Counted from the stretch's first letter, positions 54,031-63,486 are shown. The stretch: DNA of 64,000 nt from Aurantibacter crassamenti (GCF_016811105.1 NZ_JAFBGM010000001.1:2484126-2548125), one strand, 5' to 3'. Numbers and translations: made by a program. Notes: generated from the letters alone by a model not told the origin.

Positions 54031-57000
54031 ATGCTATCATATATCATCAATTTCAGCATAAAGAATAAGTTAATTGTTCTCTTATTTACAGCCTTCATCG
54101 TAGGGTTTGGGTTGTATTCCTTGTCGCAAATACCCATAGGTGCAGTACCCGATGTCACTAATAATCAGGTGCAGGTAATCACCACATCGCGTAATTTATC
54201 TACGCAAGATATGGAGCAATTCATCACCTATCCTGTAGAGCTAGAAATGGCAAATTTACCAGGAGTGGTAGAAATACGCTCAGTTTCTAAATTTGGATTA
54301 TCTGTGGTGACCATTGTCTTTGATGATAATATGGGCACCTACTTACCTCGTCAGTTAATAGCGGAAAAAATCAAGTCTGCATCCGAGAAGATTCCTGAAG
54401 GTTTTGGAACTCCTGAAATGGGTCCTATTACAACAGGTTTAGGTGAGATTTACCAGTATATTCTCGATGTTAAACCAGAGTTTAAAGACAAATACGATGC
54501 AGTAGATTTACGAACCATTCAAGATTGGGTGGTAAAACGGCAGCTTTCTGGTATTCCCGGAGTCGTGGAAGTAAATACTTGGGGTGGTTTTTTGAAACAA
54601 TATGAAGTTGCCATCAATACAGAAAAGTTGAATGCGATGAACATCACCGCTCGCGAGGTGTTTACCGCTTTAGAAATGAATAATAGTATATCTGGTGGTG
54701 GTTATATCGAGAAAGTTAACCAAGCTTTTTTTATTCGTGGCGAGGGTCTGATTTCATCCCTCGAGGACATCAATAACGTTGTAATTAAAAATGAAGGTAA
54801 TCTTCCCATTTATATAAAAGATGTCGCCAATGTTGGTTTCGGGAGCGCCACGCGGTTTGGAGCAATAACTGGAAACGGAGAGGGTGAAAAAGTACTTGGG
54901 CAAGTGATGATGCTGAAAGATGCCAACTCTAAAAAAGTAATTGATGCCGTTAAAGATAGGGTGGCAATGATTTCAAATTCATTGCCAGAGGGAGTTTATA
55001 TCAATGCCTTTCTAGACCGAAGCGAACTTATTGCAAAGACAACTTTTACAGTTTCAGAAAACCTGATTCTAGGATGTTTAATTGTGATTTTTGTGGTGGT
55101 GTTACTTTTAGGAAACTTCCGATCTGGTCTGGTAGTAGCTTCCGTAATTCCACTTTGTCTACTGTTTGCTCTATCCTTGATGTATATATTTGGTGTTGAT
55201 GCCAACTTGATGAGTCTTGGCGCAATTGATTTCGGAATCATTATCGATGGCGCGGTAATCATCGTTGAGTTTATAGCTTTTCAGATAAATCGAAAGGCAA
55301 GTAGAATTAGCTCATTAGCGAAAACAGAACAACAGGCAGCCAAAGACGAAATTACATTTATAGGAGCTTCGAAAATGATGAATTCTGCCATTTTTGGTCA
55401 ACTGATTATCTTAATTGTATTTATTCCCATTCTATCATTGTCGGGGGTTGAAGGCAAAATGTTCAAGCCAATGGCTTTGACCTTCAGTTTTGCACTAATC
55501 GGTGCAATGATACTTTGTTTTACCTACGTTCCTGTAGCTGCATCATTGTTTTTAAAACCTTCAAAGCCATCTGACAAAAATATATCTGTTCGCTTAATGA
55601 AATGGCTCAATAAAATGTATGCCCCAATAATTCATTGGGCATTGGAAAGTAAACGATTAGTACTCATCATTGCGAGTCTCTTGTTAGTAATATCGGTCTA
55701 TTTGTATTCCACAATGGGAGGCGAATTTGTGCCGACTCTAGATGAAGGAGATTTTGTTATCCAACCGGTTCTTAAAACAGGAACATCTTTAAGTAACACC
55801 GTGAAAATCACTACCGAAATTGAAAAGATACTACTCAAAGAATTTCCAGAAGTAAAACAGGTAGTGACTCGTATCGGTGCTGCGGAAGTGCCAACAGACC
55901 CAATGTCAATGGAGGAAAGCGATGTGATTATCATTCTAAAGCCAAAAGGCGAATGGACTTCCGCAAGTTCTAAAGATGAATTGGCAGATAAGTTTAAAAA
56001 AGCTCTTAGTATCATTCCTGGCATGGAAGTGGAATTCACACAACCCATAGAGATGCGTTTCAATGAGCTGATTACTGGTGTAAGGGCAGATATTGCCATT
56101 AAAATATTTGGTAATGACCTTGATATCCTTTCAAAAAAAGGTAATGAAATTGGCACCTTAATAGAAAACGTGCCAGGAGCGGCTGATATTTCCGTTGAGA
56201 AAATTGCAGGTCTTCCAGAAATGAACGTAAAATTCGATAGAATGAAAATCGCACGTTACGGTCTTAATATTCAAGATGTTAATGATATGGTTTCCATGGG
56301 GTTTGCAGGAAGAAGCACAGGTAGTGTTTTCGAAGGTGAAAAACGATTTGACCTTGTTGTAAGACTTGACAAGCAAAAGCGTCAGGACATAGATAACTTG
56401 AAATACCTCTATATCGATTTACCTAATGGAGGTAAAATTCCATTAAGTGAACTGGCTGATATTACCTATAAAAAAGGGGCGGCCAAGATATCACGCGACG
56501 ATACACGTCGTAGAATTGTTGTTGGTATAAATGTTCGTAATCGGGATTTGCAGTCCGTTGTGGATGACGTACAACGGCTAATCAATGAGAATGTAAAATT
56601 ACCGGTCGGGTACAGCATTACCTATGGCGGACAGTTCGAGAACCTTGAAAGTGCTAAGGAGCGTTTGTTGGTCGCCGTACCTATTGCTTTGATATTAATT
56701 TTCGTATTACTTTATTTTGCTTTTAAATCTGTAAAAGAAGCGCTGATGATTTATTCTGCTATACCACTTGCAGCGGTTGGTGGCGTTTTGTTATTATGGC
56801 TGCGTGATTTACCTTTTAGTATTTCAGCTGGAGTCGGATTTATTGCCTTATTCGGAATTGCGGTTTTGAATGGAATTGTACTAATAGAGCATTTTAAAGA
56901 ATTGAATAAAGAAGGTCAATTTGATGATATTAATGCGCTTATCAAACAAGGAACAAAAGATAGGTTACGAGCGGTACTATTAACGGCAGTTGCGGCAGCA

Positions 57001-58365
57001 TTAGGATTCTTACCCATGGCTATCTCGACCAACTCAGGCGCAGAGGTTCAGCGTCCTTTAGCAACAGTAGTCATAGGTGGTTTAATTACAGCAACTATAT
57101 TAACCTTGGTAGTACTCCCTGTACTTTATGCTTATTTCAATAGTCCAAAGAAAGAGAAATCGGTATCTGGCGGAAAGAATATCACTAGTCTAGGTATGCT
57201 ATTACTTACGGTGACGATGGGTGCAAATGCACAGCAGAACCCAATAAATCTTGAAAAATTGATTCCGTTAGCGATAGAAAATAATGCTGGACTTAATGCA
57301 AATTCTTTGCAGGTGGACCAATCTAAGGCTCTTGTGAATAGTGCTTTCAACTTTGATAAAACGCAAATTTATTATGAGTTTGATGAAAATAATCTGGCGT
57401 TAAATAATGAAGCACTTCGTGTTTTTGGTATTCAGCAAGATTTTCGTTTTCCTACGGTTTACTTTTCCGAAAAGAAGGTGAACAAAGCAAGCCTTGCCAT
57501 GAGCAATAGCACCTATGATATTCAGAAAAAAGCTTTAGAACGAAAAGTAACAAGTGCCTATTATAATTACCAAATCGCACGAGAGAAACAAGGTGTTCTA
57601 CAAACTTTGGATAGTTTATATGCCAATTTTGCGAAAATTGCGGCAAGACGCTTTGAATTAGGTGAAACCAACTATTTGGAAAAAATAACCGCAGCTTCTA
57701 AGCAGAAACAAATCAATATAAAATATCTCGAATCAAAACAAGACCTAGCCTTAGCCTATGGCAGTTTGAAAAAAATAGTTCAATCGAAAGAAAACATTAC
57801 CATCGCTAATGAGTCTGAATTAAAAGTAGCCCTTAACACAGTTACTATAAATTCAAGTTCGGAAATCAGATATTATGAAAATAGAGCGTCACTATTACAT
57901 GCGCAACGGCGTTTTGAGAAACATCAGCTATTACCCGATATCAGCCTCAATTACTTTCAAGGAACAAACTCTGGTCTAAATAGTAATTTAATTGGATACC
58001 AAGTAGGTTTGAAAATTCCATTTTTGTTTAGTGGCCAATCTTCGCGAATAAAGGCGGCAAGCATTGCCGAAGAAATAGCTACGGAAGAATCCAATGAGTA
58101 TAAAATCCAGCTTAATGCAAAGTTTGATGCACTCCAAGTAAAACGAGTTCAAGCGAGTAAATCGCTCTCCTATTATGAAGAAGAAGGCGCAGCATTATCC
58201 GAAGAAATTTTAAAAACGGCAAATGGAAGTTTCAGAAATGGTGAGATTGACTTTTACCAATATATCCAGAGTCTTGAAAGCGCTTACGAAGTCAAATTAG
58301 ACTATCTGAATAAACTAAAAGAGTATAATAACATTGTTATTGACATCAATTTCTTAACCCTATAA
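54031..58365 (+). CDS. CzcA-type heavy-metal RND pump fused to a TolC-like outer-membrane factor
   Basis: 1444 residues. Residues 1-1040 are a complete HME-RND pump (IPIGAVPDVTNNQVQV start, large periplasmic loops, twelve membrane segments); the TM4 motif DFGIIIDGAVIIVE near 400-413 is the divalent-metal (Zn/Co/Cd) type, not the Cu/Ag type. Residues about 1070-1444 are a TolC/CzcC-like coiled-coil protein (INLEKLIPLAIENNAGLN, ITRRFELGE-like AARRFELGETNYLE, GEIDFYQYIQSLE). Between them lies a signal-peptide-like segment (ITSLGMLLLTVTMGANAQQ, about 1052-1070). Fusions of this kind occur in Bacteroidota. Confidence 0.93.
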   Translation: MLSYIINFSIKNKLIVLLFTAFIVGFGLYSLSQIPIGAVPDVTNNQVQVITTSRNLSTQDMEQFITYPVELEMANLPGVVEIRSVSKFGLSVVTIVFDDNMGTYLPRQLIAEKIKSASEKIPEGFGTPEMGPITTGLGEIYQYILDVKPEFKDKYDAVDLRTIQDWVVKRQLSGIPGVVEVNTWGGFLKQYEVAINTEKLNAMNITAREVFTALEMNNSISGGGYIEKVNQAFFIRGEGLISSLEDINNVVIKNEGNLPIYIKDVANVGFGSATRFGAITGNGEGEKVLGQVMMLKDANSKKVIDAVKDRVAMISNSLPEGVYINAFLDRSELIAKTTFTVSENLILGCLIVIFVVVLLLGNFRSGLVVASVIPLCLLFALSLMYIFGVDANLMSLGAIDFGIIIDGAVIIVEFIAFQINRKASRISSLAKTEQQAAKDEITFIGASKMMNSAIFGQLIILIVFIPILSLSGVEGKMFKPMALTFSFALIGAMILCFTYVPVAASLFLKPSKPSDKNISVRLMKWLNKMYAPIIHWALESKRLVLIIASLLLVISVYLYSTMGGEFVPTLDEGDFVIQPVLKTGTSLSNTVKITTEIEKILLKEFPEVKQVVTRIGAAEVPTDPMSMEESDVIIILKPKGEWTSASSKDELADKFKKALSIIPGMEVEFTQPIEMRFNELITGVRADIAIKIFGNDLDILSKKGNEIGTLIENVPGAADISVEKIAGLPEMNVKFDRMKIARYGLNIQDVNDMVSMGFAGRSTGSVFEGEKRFDLVVRLDKQKRQDIDNLKYLYIDLPNGGKIPLSELADITYKKGAAKISRDDTRRRIVVGINVRNRDLQSVVDDVQRLINENVKLPVGYSITYGGQFENLESAKERLLVAVPIALILIFVLLYFAFKSVKEALMIYSAIPLAAVGGVLLLWLRDLPFSISAGVGFIALFGIAVLNGIVLIEHFKELNKEGQFDDINALIKQGTKDRLRAVLLTAVAAALGFLPMAISTNSGAEVQRPLATVVIGGLITATILTLVVLPVLYAYFNSPKKEKSVSGGKNITSLGMLLLTVTMGANAQQNPINLEKLIPLAIENNAGLNANSLQVDQSKALVNSAFNFDKTQIYYEFDENNLALNNEALRVFGIQQDFRFPTVYFSEKKVNKASLAMSNSTYDIQKKALERKVTSAYYNYQIAREKQGVLQTLDSLYANFAKIAARRFELGETNYLEKITAASKQKQINIKYLESKQDLALAYGSLKKIVQSKENITIANESELKVALNTVTINSSSEIRYYENRASLLHAQRRFEKHQLLPDISLNYFQGTNSGLNSNLIGYQVGLKIPFLFSGQSSRIKAASIAEEIATEESNEYKIQLNAKFDALQVKRVQASKSLSYYEEEGAALSEEILKTANGSFRNGEIDFYQYIQSLESAYEVKLDYLNKLKEYNNIVIDINFLTL

Positions 58366-58375
58366 ATCAAGCAGT

Positions 58376-59524
58376 ATGCAACGTAATATATATAATATAG
58401 CAATTTTGAGTTTGGTGTTCGTATGTATTAGCTGTGGGGATAAAGCAGCAGAAAATTCACAAGTTGAGATGCAAGAGGAAACAACTTTAGATAATAGAAT
58501 CTTCGTTTCGAAGGTGCAGTTTGAAAACAGTAAAATGACCCTTGGTAGTATTGAAGAAAAGCCTTTTTCGGTAACGATAAAAACCAACGGAATGATAGAT
58601 GTTCCTCCAGAAAATCGAGCCGTCATTAATGCTATGATGGGTGGTTATATTAAGACCACGCCATTATTGATAGGCGATAAAGTTCGAAAAGGGCAAGCGT
58701 TAGTTACTATTGAAAATCCTGAATTCATAACTATCCAACAAGAATATATGGAAGTAAATGGACAGTTAGCCTATTTAGAGTCTGAGTTTGAACGACAGAA
58801 GGTGATGATGGCGGAGAAAATTACTTCGCAAAAGAGTTTTCTTCAAGCTGAAAGCGCTTACAAAACTGCAAAGGCTAGACATAATGGCTTACGCAAACAA
58901 CTTTCAATGCTGAATATCTCGCCATCTAACGTTGAAAAAGGTAATGTTAGTTCTGTAGTGACCATTTATGCACCGATTTCCGGAAGTATCACTAAAGTGA
59001 ATGTTACCAGAGGAACCTATGTATCGCCAGCGACGGCGATTTTAGAAATTATAGATAATGACCATATTCATATAGAATTATCAGTGTTTGAAAAGGATAT
59101 AATGATGTTGAAAAAAGGGCAAAAAATCAACTTCAAGATTCCTGAATCTTCATTGGAAACTTACAAGGCAGAAGTGCATTTAATAGGAACTGCGATAGAA
59201 GAAAATAGAACAATAAAAGTACACGGGCATTTAGTGGATGAGTCGGAAGCTAACTTCCTAACAGGGATGTTTGTTGAAGCAGAGATAGTAACTGCATCCG
59301 ATTTGGCAAAAGCGGTACCGGAAACTGCAGTCGTTAAACAGGAAGACGCTAATCTAGTATTGAAATTGGTTGAAGAAAATAAGAATGGATATTTCTTTGA
59401 GCAAGTACCCGTGCAAATAGGAGGCACTTTTGAAGGAGGCATCGACCTTACCTCATATGAGAATCTGGACTCAACAGATAAAATTTTGACCAACGGAGCA
59501 TTTAATCTAGTAGCTGATGAATAA
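58376..59524 (+). CDS. CzcB/CusB-type membrane-fusion lipoprotein
   Basis: 382 residues. Lipobox VCISC gives Cys20. HlyD-fold parts follow: beta-barrel and lipoyl halves (VINAMMGGYIKTTPLLIGDK, VTIYAPISGSITKVNVTRG) around a helical hairpin (about 125-185). It links pump and outer-membrane channel. Starts 11 bases after the pump gene. Its last codons overlap the ATG of the VIT pseudogene (ATGAATAA), which shows VIT was once the next gene of this operon. Confidence 0.92.
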   Translation: MQRNIYNIAILSLVFVCISCGDKAAENSQVEMQEETTLDNRIFVSKVQFENSKMTLGSIEEKPFSVTIKTNGMIDVPPENRAVINAMMGGYIKTTPLLIGDKVRKGQALVTIENPEFITIQQEYMEVNGQLAYLESEFERQKVMMAEKITSQKSFLQAESAYKTAKARHNGLRKQLSMLNISPSNVEKGNVSSVVTIYAPISGSITKVNVTRGTYVSPATAILEIIDNDHIHIELSVFEKDIMMLKKGQKINFKIPESSLETYKAEVHLIGTAIEENRTIKVHGHLVDESEANFLTGMFVEAEIVTASDLAKAVPETAVVKQEDANLVLKLVEENKNGYFFEQVPVQIGGTFEGGIDLTSYENLDSTDKILTNGAFNLVADE

Positions 59525-60011
59525 TCAAGAAATACATTATATCAACCGGAGTGGCTGGTTAGATGCAGGAGTGTTAGGTGCAAATGATGGTATTCTTTCT
59601 ACTGCGAGTATCATAATAGTTGTCGCAGCGGTTAGTAGTAAAAGTACCCTATTATATTAGCAACTATAGCAGGGTTGGTTGCTGGTGCATTATCAATGGC
59701 TGCTGGAGAATATGTTTCAGTCCTTTATCAAACAGATGTAGAGTGTACAGATATTGAACATGAAAAATAGAATTGAAAGTCACCCCTAATCTAGAATTAC
59801 AGATTCTTGCTCAAATTTTGAGGTGATTGGTTTAAAAAAGGAGTATGCACTTTATGGTTTTGCACTTTTCTTTCTCATAATATTAGGAGCATTGGCTGCC
59901 AAAACGGGTGGTTCGAGTATTACTAAAGCCATTTTGCGAATAACTTTTTGGGGTACCGTGGCAATGGGGTTAACTGCGCTAGTGGGATATTTTTTTAACG
60001 TTAACCTTTAG
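59517..60011 (+). pseudogene. Broken, chimeric VIT-family gene
   Basis: Begins MNNQEIHYINRSGWLDAGVL, clearly a VIT start but quite different from the intact copy at 52480. A frameshift near 59645 and a stop near 59768 break it, and about 190 bases of the middle are missing where the sequence jumps to GGAGTAT at 59840. Two stretches are nearly identical to the intact gene: 59648-59718 (compare 52648-52718) and from 59840 on. The last 62 codons remain open. This is a mosaic of a distinct VIT paralogue and the resident gene. Confidence 0.9.
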
Positions 60012-60315
60012 TAAAACAACTATCGGCGTTGTAAAATATATTATTCTTAGCTGTTGGCTAATTGTATTAGATGTATTTTTTAAGTTAAATAAAATATTCT
60101 AGTACAGTGAATGACAATTATCATTGTCCGACTACCTTATCAAGTTTAGCTTTACTTTAAATCTAATTTATGTTAAGTCGGTACTTGCCCGTATTCATAA
60201 TACTGTCCATTGTCGCAGAAGTTCTTGGAACTGTGGGTGGTTTTGGGTCTTCTGTATTTTTTGTACCCATGGCTAGCTATTTTATGGATTTTCAATCTGT
60301 TTTGGGTATAACCGC
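59840..60315. repeat. 476-base direct repeat, copy B
   Basis: Partner of 53034-53509. In this copy the VIT part is the tail of a pseudogene, while the TauE part continues into an intact gene. Right boundary of the island. Confidence 0.93.
60111..60154 (+). promoter_or_regulatory. CRP/FNR-type site and -7 box of intact TauE/SafE
   Basis: ATGAC-AATT-ATCAT at 60111-60124 and TAGCTTTA at 60147-60154, the same spacing as in copy A. Drives TauE/SafE and probably the patatin gene eight bases after it. Confidence 0.6.
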
Positions 60316-60901
60316 CTTGTTTCATCTTTCGAGTAACATTACAAAAATTGGATTTTTTAGAAAAGGATTTGATAAAACCTTGATGCTCTATTTAGGTATT
60401 CCGGCAGTTTTGTTTGTCTCTTTAGGTGCATATTTAAGCAAATATGCAAACCCTAAATGGCTAACTTTAATATTGGGTATTTTTCTAATTGCTTTCGGTT
60501 TATTATTTATAATTCACAAAACTTTAAAAGTAGAGGCTACTAAGAAAAACGCAATTATTGGTGGTTCTTTGTCTGGCCTTTTTGCGGGCTTATTGGGTAC
60601 AGGCGGTGCTATAAGAGGAGCTACTATGACAGCTTTTAACCTAAATAAAGAAAAATTTATAGCTACATCGGCAATTATCGATTTAGGCATTGATTTAAGT
60701 AGAAGTATTATTTATATTAATAACGGTTATGTTCACCGGCACGATCTCTGTCTTATTCCAATTTTAATTGTAGTAAGTATTGTTGGCACCTACTTTGGTA
60801 AATTGATTTTAGATAGAATTACTCAAGAGCAATTTAAACACTTTGTTTTATACTTGTTAGTGGGCATAGGAATACTTACTGTTGTATTTAATTTAAAATA
60901 A
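60170..60901 (+). CDS. TauE/SafE-family membrane permease
   Basis: 243 residues with about eight membrane segments. It carries the duplicated TauE halves (VGGFGSSVFFVPMASYFMDF near 24-43 and SLSGLFAGLLGTGGAIRGA near 140-158). Family members move sulfite, sulfonates, sulfoacetate or other small anions across the inner membrane; the substrate here is unknown. A truncated copy of its 5' end lies at 53364. Confidence 0.92.
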   Translation: MLSRYLPVFIILSIVAEVLGTVGGFGSSVFFVPMASYFMDFQSVLGITALFHLSSNITKIGFFRKGFDKTLMLYLGIPAVLFVSLGAYLSKYANPKWLTLILGIFLIAFGLLFIIHKTLKVEATKKNAIIGGSLSGLFAGLLGTGGAIRGATMTAFNLNKEKFIATSAIIDLGIDLSRSIIYINNGYVHRHDLCLIPILIVVSIVGTYFGKLILDRITQEQFKHFVLYLLVGIGILTVVFNLK

Positions 60902-60908
60902 AAAGCAA

Positions 60909-61682
60909 ATGGATAAAGCAAGTATTGGTTTGGTACTTTCTGGTGGTGGTTTCCGTGGGATTGCGCACGCAGGCGCTATAAAAGCTTTTGAAGAATATGG
61001 TATTTACCCAAATTATATTTCAGGAACAAGTGCAGGAGCTTTAGTAGGAGCATTATATGCCGCAAATTATACTCCCGAAGAAATTGTTGCTGTCTTTGAT
61101 AAAGTAAAAATATTTGAATTTAATAGATATGCAGTCAATAAACCAGGCTTGGTTAATACCGATACTTTTAAGAGTTTTTTAAACTCATATTTCAAAGAAA
61201 ACAACTTTGAGCATCTTCATAAAAAATTATTTGTTACTGCTACAAATTTATTGTCAGGAAAGATAAAAGTATTTGATTCAGGTGTGTTAATAGATGCTCT
61301 TTTAGCTTCGGCATCGTTTCCTGGAGTTTTTTCTCCTGTTACAATTGAAGATGGTTTTTATTCAGATGGTGGAATTTTAGATAATTTTCCTGTTGGCCCA
61401 GTTCAAAATTGCGAACATATTTATGGTGTTTATTTAAATCCTATTAATGTTATGAAAACCACAGAATTCAAACATTCATATGATGTTGTAAATAGAGCAT
61501 TACATCTACGTATGAATGCTGCACATGAAGCAAAATTCAAAGATTGTGAAATGGTTATTTATCCAAAAGAACTAACTAAGTATAATACATTTAATGTGAA
61601 AAATACAAATGATCTATTTGAAATAGGATATAAGCAAACTCTTGCATCCCTTAAAAAGAAAAAACCATCTATAATAATATAA
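60909..61682 (+). CDS. Patatin-like phospholipase
   Basis: 257 residues. The oxyanion hole is SGGGFRG (11-17), the nucleophile S41 is in GTSAG, and the partner Asp is in DGG near 152. So the Ser-Asp dyad is complete. Cytoplasmic, without a signal peptide. Probably a lysophospholipase or acyl hydrolase. It starts eight bases after TauE/SafE and should share its transcript. Confidence 0.92.
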   Translation: MDKASIGLVLSGGGFRGIAHAGAIKAFEEYGIYPNYISGTSAGALVGALYAANYTPEEIVAVFDKVKIFEFNRYAVNKPGLVNTDTFKSFLNSYFKENNFEHLHKKLFVTATNLLSGKIKVFDSGVLIDALLASASFPGVFSPVTIEDGFYSDGGILDNFPVGPVQNCEHIYGVYLNPINVMKTTEFKHSYDVVNRALHLRMNAAHEAKFKDCEMVIYPKELTKYNTFNVKNTNDLFEIGYKQTLASLKKKKPSIII

Positions 61683-61866
61683 TGCAATTGTAGAATGTAT
61701 TATTGGGAGTAATATGACCTTAATTGATTTGACTTTTATTGCAGACCAGAGTTTCTAACGTTACTAAAATGGTTGAAAGGGTATTGCATTTTGTTTACGC
61801 TCAACAGCATTAAAAAATTACTAGCGAACAGGTAACTTCTTCTAAGAAAATGAACTAAATTATAGT

Positions 61867-61892
61867 AAATAATAAAGTGAGTTTTATTATTT
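61867..61892. repeat. AT-only inverted repeat between patatin and DnaJ genes
   Basis: AAATAATAAA (61867-61876) and TTTATTATTT (61883-61892) form a perfect 10-base stem with loop GTGAGT. It may end the TauE-patatin transcript or be an operator of the chaperone operon; no long T-run follows. The 248-base gap 61683-61930 shows nothing else certain. Confidence 0.4.
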
Positions 61893-61930
61893 TAATAGTA
61901 CGATTACATGTTTTAAGATAGAATGATTTT

Positions 61931-62824
61931 ATGGAATTTATAGACTATTACAAAGTACTTGCCTTAACAAAAAAAGCTACTGAAAAGGAGATAAAATCAG
62001 CCTATAGAAAGCTGGCGCGAAAATATCATCCTGATTTAAATCCTAATGATGCGGAGGCCGAAAAAAAGTTCAAGCAAATTAACGAAGCAAATGAAGTTTT
62101 AAGCAATCCTGAGAAACGAAAAAAATACGACCAGTATGGTAAAGACTGGCAGCATGCCGAAGAATTTGAGAAAGCTAAAACGCAAAGAGGGGCTAATCAA
62201 AGTGGTAGATCTTATACCAATTCAAGTAACCAAGAAGGTGATTTTTCTGACTTTTTTGAATCGATGTTTGGCGGGGCCAGTTATGGTAGGCAAGAACGAC
62301 AAGTAAAATTTAGAGGTCAAGATTTTAATGCGGAGCTACAATTAAATCTTTCAGATGTTATAAAAACGCATAAAAGAACACTTACCATTAATGGGAAAAA
62401 TATTCGCATAAATATACCTGCAGGTATTGAAGATAAACAGACTATAAAAATAAAAGGTTATGGTGGTGATGGAATAAATGGAGGGCCTAAAGGAGATTTA
62501 TATATAACTTTTTCTTTGTTAAATAATACCGAGTTCAAACGAGAAGGTGCAAATCTGTATAAAACATTAGAGATTCCACTTACAAAAGCTATTCTGGGTG
62601 GTACTATCACAATTAATACCTTAGAGGGTAAAGTAAAACTTACCTTAAAGCCAGAGACCCAAAACGGTGCACAAGTTAAGTTGAAAGGTAAAGGTTTTCC
62701 GAGGTACAAAAAGGACAATGAATACGGAGATTTGTATATAACCTATGCCATAAAAATTCCCACAAACCTAACTGATGATCAACGTGAGCTTTTCAAAAAA
62801 TTAGAAGAATTAGATTTAAAATAG
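61931..62824 (+). CDS. J-domain co-chaperone (CbpA type)
   Basis: 297 residues. J domain at 5-68 with the HPD motif at 33-35; a short Gly/Phe/Ser linker; then two DnaJ C-terminal substrate-binding domains ([31 protein letters not shown]). No zinc-finger CxxCxGxG repeats, so it is of the CbpA/DnaJ-B type. It stimulates DnaK and binds unfolded proteins. The next gene, seven bases away, encodes its CbpM-like partner. Confidence 0.95.
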   Translation: MEFIDYYKVLALTKKATEKEIKSAYRKLARKYHPDLNPNDAEAEKKFKQINEANEVLSNPEKRKKYDQYGKDWQHAEEFEKAKTQRGANQSGRSYTNSSNQEGDFSDFFESMFGGASYGRQERQVKFRGQDFNAELQLNLSDVIKTHKRTLTINGKNIRINIPAGIEDKQTIKIKGYGGDGINGGPKGDLYITFSLLNNTEFKREGANLYKTLEIPLTKAILGGTITINTLEGKVKLTLKPETQNGAQVKLKGKGFPRYKKDNEYGDLYITYAIKIPTNLTDDQRELFKKLEELDLK

Positions 62825-62830
62825 TATACC

Positions 62831-63124
62831 ATGGAAAAAACCATTTATATACATATTAAAGAATTTTGCAGCCATTATAATGTAGAAGTTCCATTTATAA
62901 AACAATTACAAGAATACGAAGTTGTAAATATTGAAGTTGCAGAAACTGAAATAATGATTCCTGAAAATGAATTATTAAATCTTGAAAAGATGGTTCGTTT
63001 GCATCATGATTTGGCAATAAACCCTGAAGGTTTACAAGCAATTCATCATCTGTTAGCAAAAGTGAACCATCTTCAAGAAGAAATAAATTTTCTTAGTAGA
63101 AAACTAAAACGGTTTGAAGATTAA
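62831..63124 (+). CDS. cbpM: CbpM-like chaperone modulator
   Basis: 97 residues of the MerR-like CbpM/GutM type (IHIKEFCSHYNVEVPFIKQL, MVRLHHDLAINPEGLQAIHH) with a coiled-coil tail. CbpM binds the J domain of CbpA and blocks its action on DnaK. The gene pair is a common two-gene operon. Confidence 0.9.
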   Translation: MEKTIYIHIKEFCSHYNVEVPFIKQLQEYEVVNIEVAETEIMIPENELLNLEKMVRLHHDLAINPEGLQAIHHLLAKVNHLQEEINFLSRKLKRFED

Positions 63125-63133
63125 TTCAGAGTT

Positions 63134-63340
63134 CTAATTTTTCACTTTACACGTTGATATTCCGAAAAGTGTATACAGCGGACAAAAACTAACAAAGCTG
63201 GTCAGTACAAAAATGCCAGCTAAAACAAGCATCACAATTCCTAAAGTACCAGAAATTATTCCTAGATAATATAGAACGCCAACTATGGCAGCGATTATTA
63301 TCCGAATCAATTTATCTTGAAATCCCATATTTTTTTTCAT
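63134..63340 (-). CDS. DUF2892 inner-membrane protein
   Basis: 68 residues: MGFQDKLIRIIIAAIVGVLYY start, two membrane segments and the SFCPLYTLFGIST signature of the YgaP-like/DUF2892 family. Function unknown; often next to rhodanese, TauE or stress genes. Start and promoter lie opposite the universal stress gene, sharing one CRP/FNR-type site. Confidence 0.85.
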   Translation of the reverse strand: MKKNMGFQDKLIRIIIAAIVGVLYYLGIISGTLGIVMLVLAGIFVLTSFVSFCPLYTLFGISTCKVKN

Positions 63341-63392
63341 AATAGTTTAGTTTAAATTATACTTTATTACAAAACCTTAATTACTTAAGATT

Positions 63393-63466
63393 CAAAGTTA
63401 TACCATCTTCTATTTTTAGGATATGACCAATGTCATATTACTTACGAGAGAATTATTATAGTTTCA
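63393..63466. promoter_or_regulatory. Shared CRP/FNR-type site with two divergent promoters
   Basis: ATGACCAATGTCAT at 63423-63436 (centre 63429.5), the same 14 bases as at 51120. Toward DUF2892 the box is TAACTTTG (63400 to 63393), 6 of 6 fixed bases; toward the stress protein it is TAGTTTCA (63459-63466), 4 of 6. Both are 29.5 bases from the centre. Confidence 0.68.
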
Positions 63467-63486
63467 TAAAAACAAATTCAGCACTT

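Larger units (their letters stand above)
53510..59516. other. Metal-efflux island between direct repeats
   Basis: The segment between the two repeats holds a His-rich exported protein, a CzcA-TolC fusion and a CzcB lipoprotein, and is followed by a broken VIT copy. Its insertion split an original VIT-TauE neighbourhood, which is why TauE is truncated on the left and intact on the right. No transposase, integrase or terminal inverted repeat is visible, so homologous recombination through VIT sequences is more likely than transposition. Confidence 0.7.

Noticed and set aside
61714-61730. ATGACCTTAATTGAT upstream of the DnaJ gene as another CRP/FNR-type site
   Set aside because: The right arm does not match RTCAT, no TAnnTTTG box lies at the required distance, and it is more than 200 bases from the gene.
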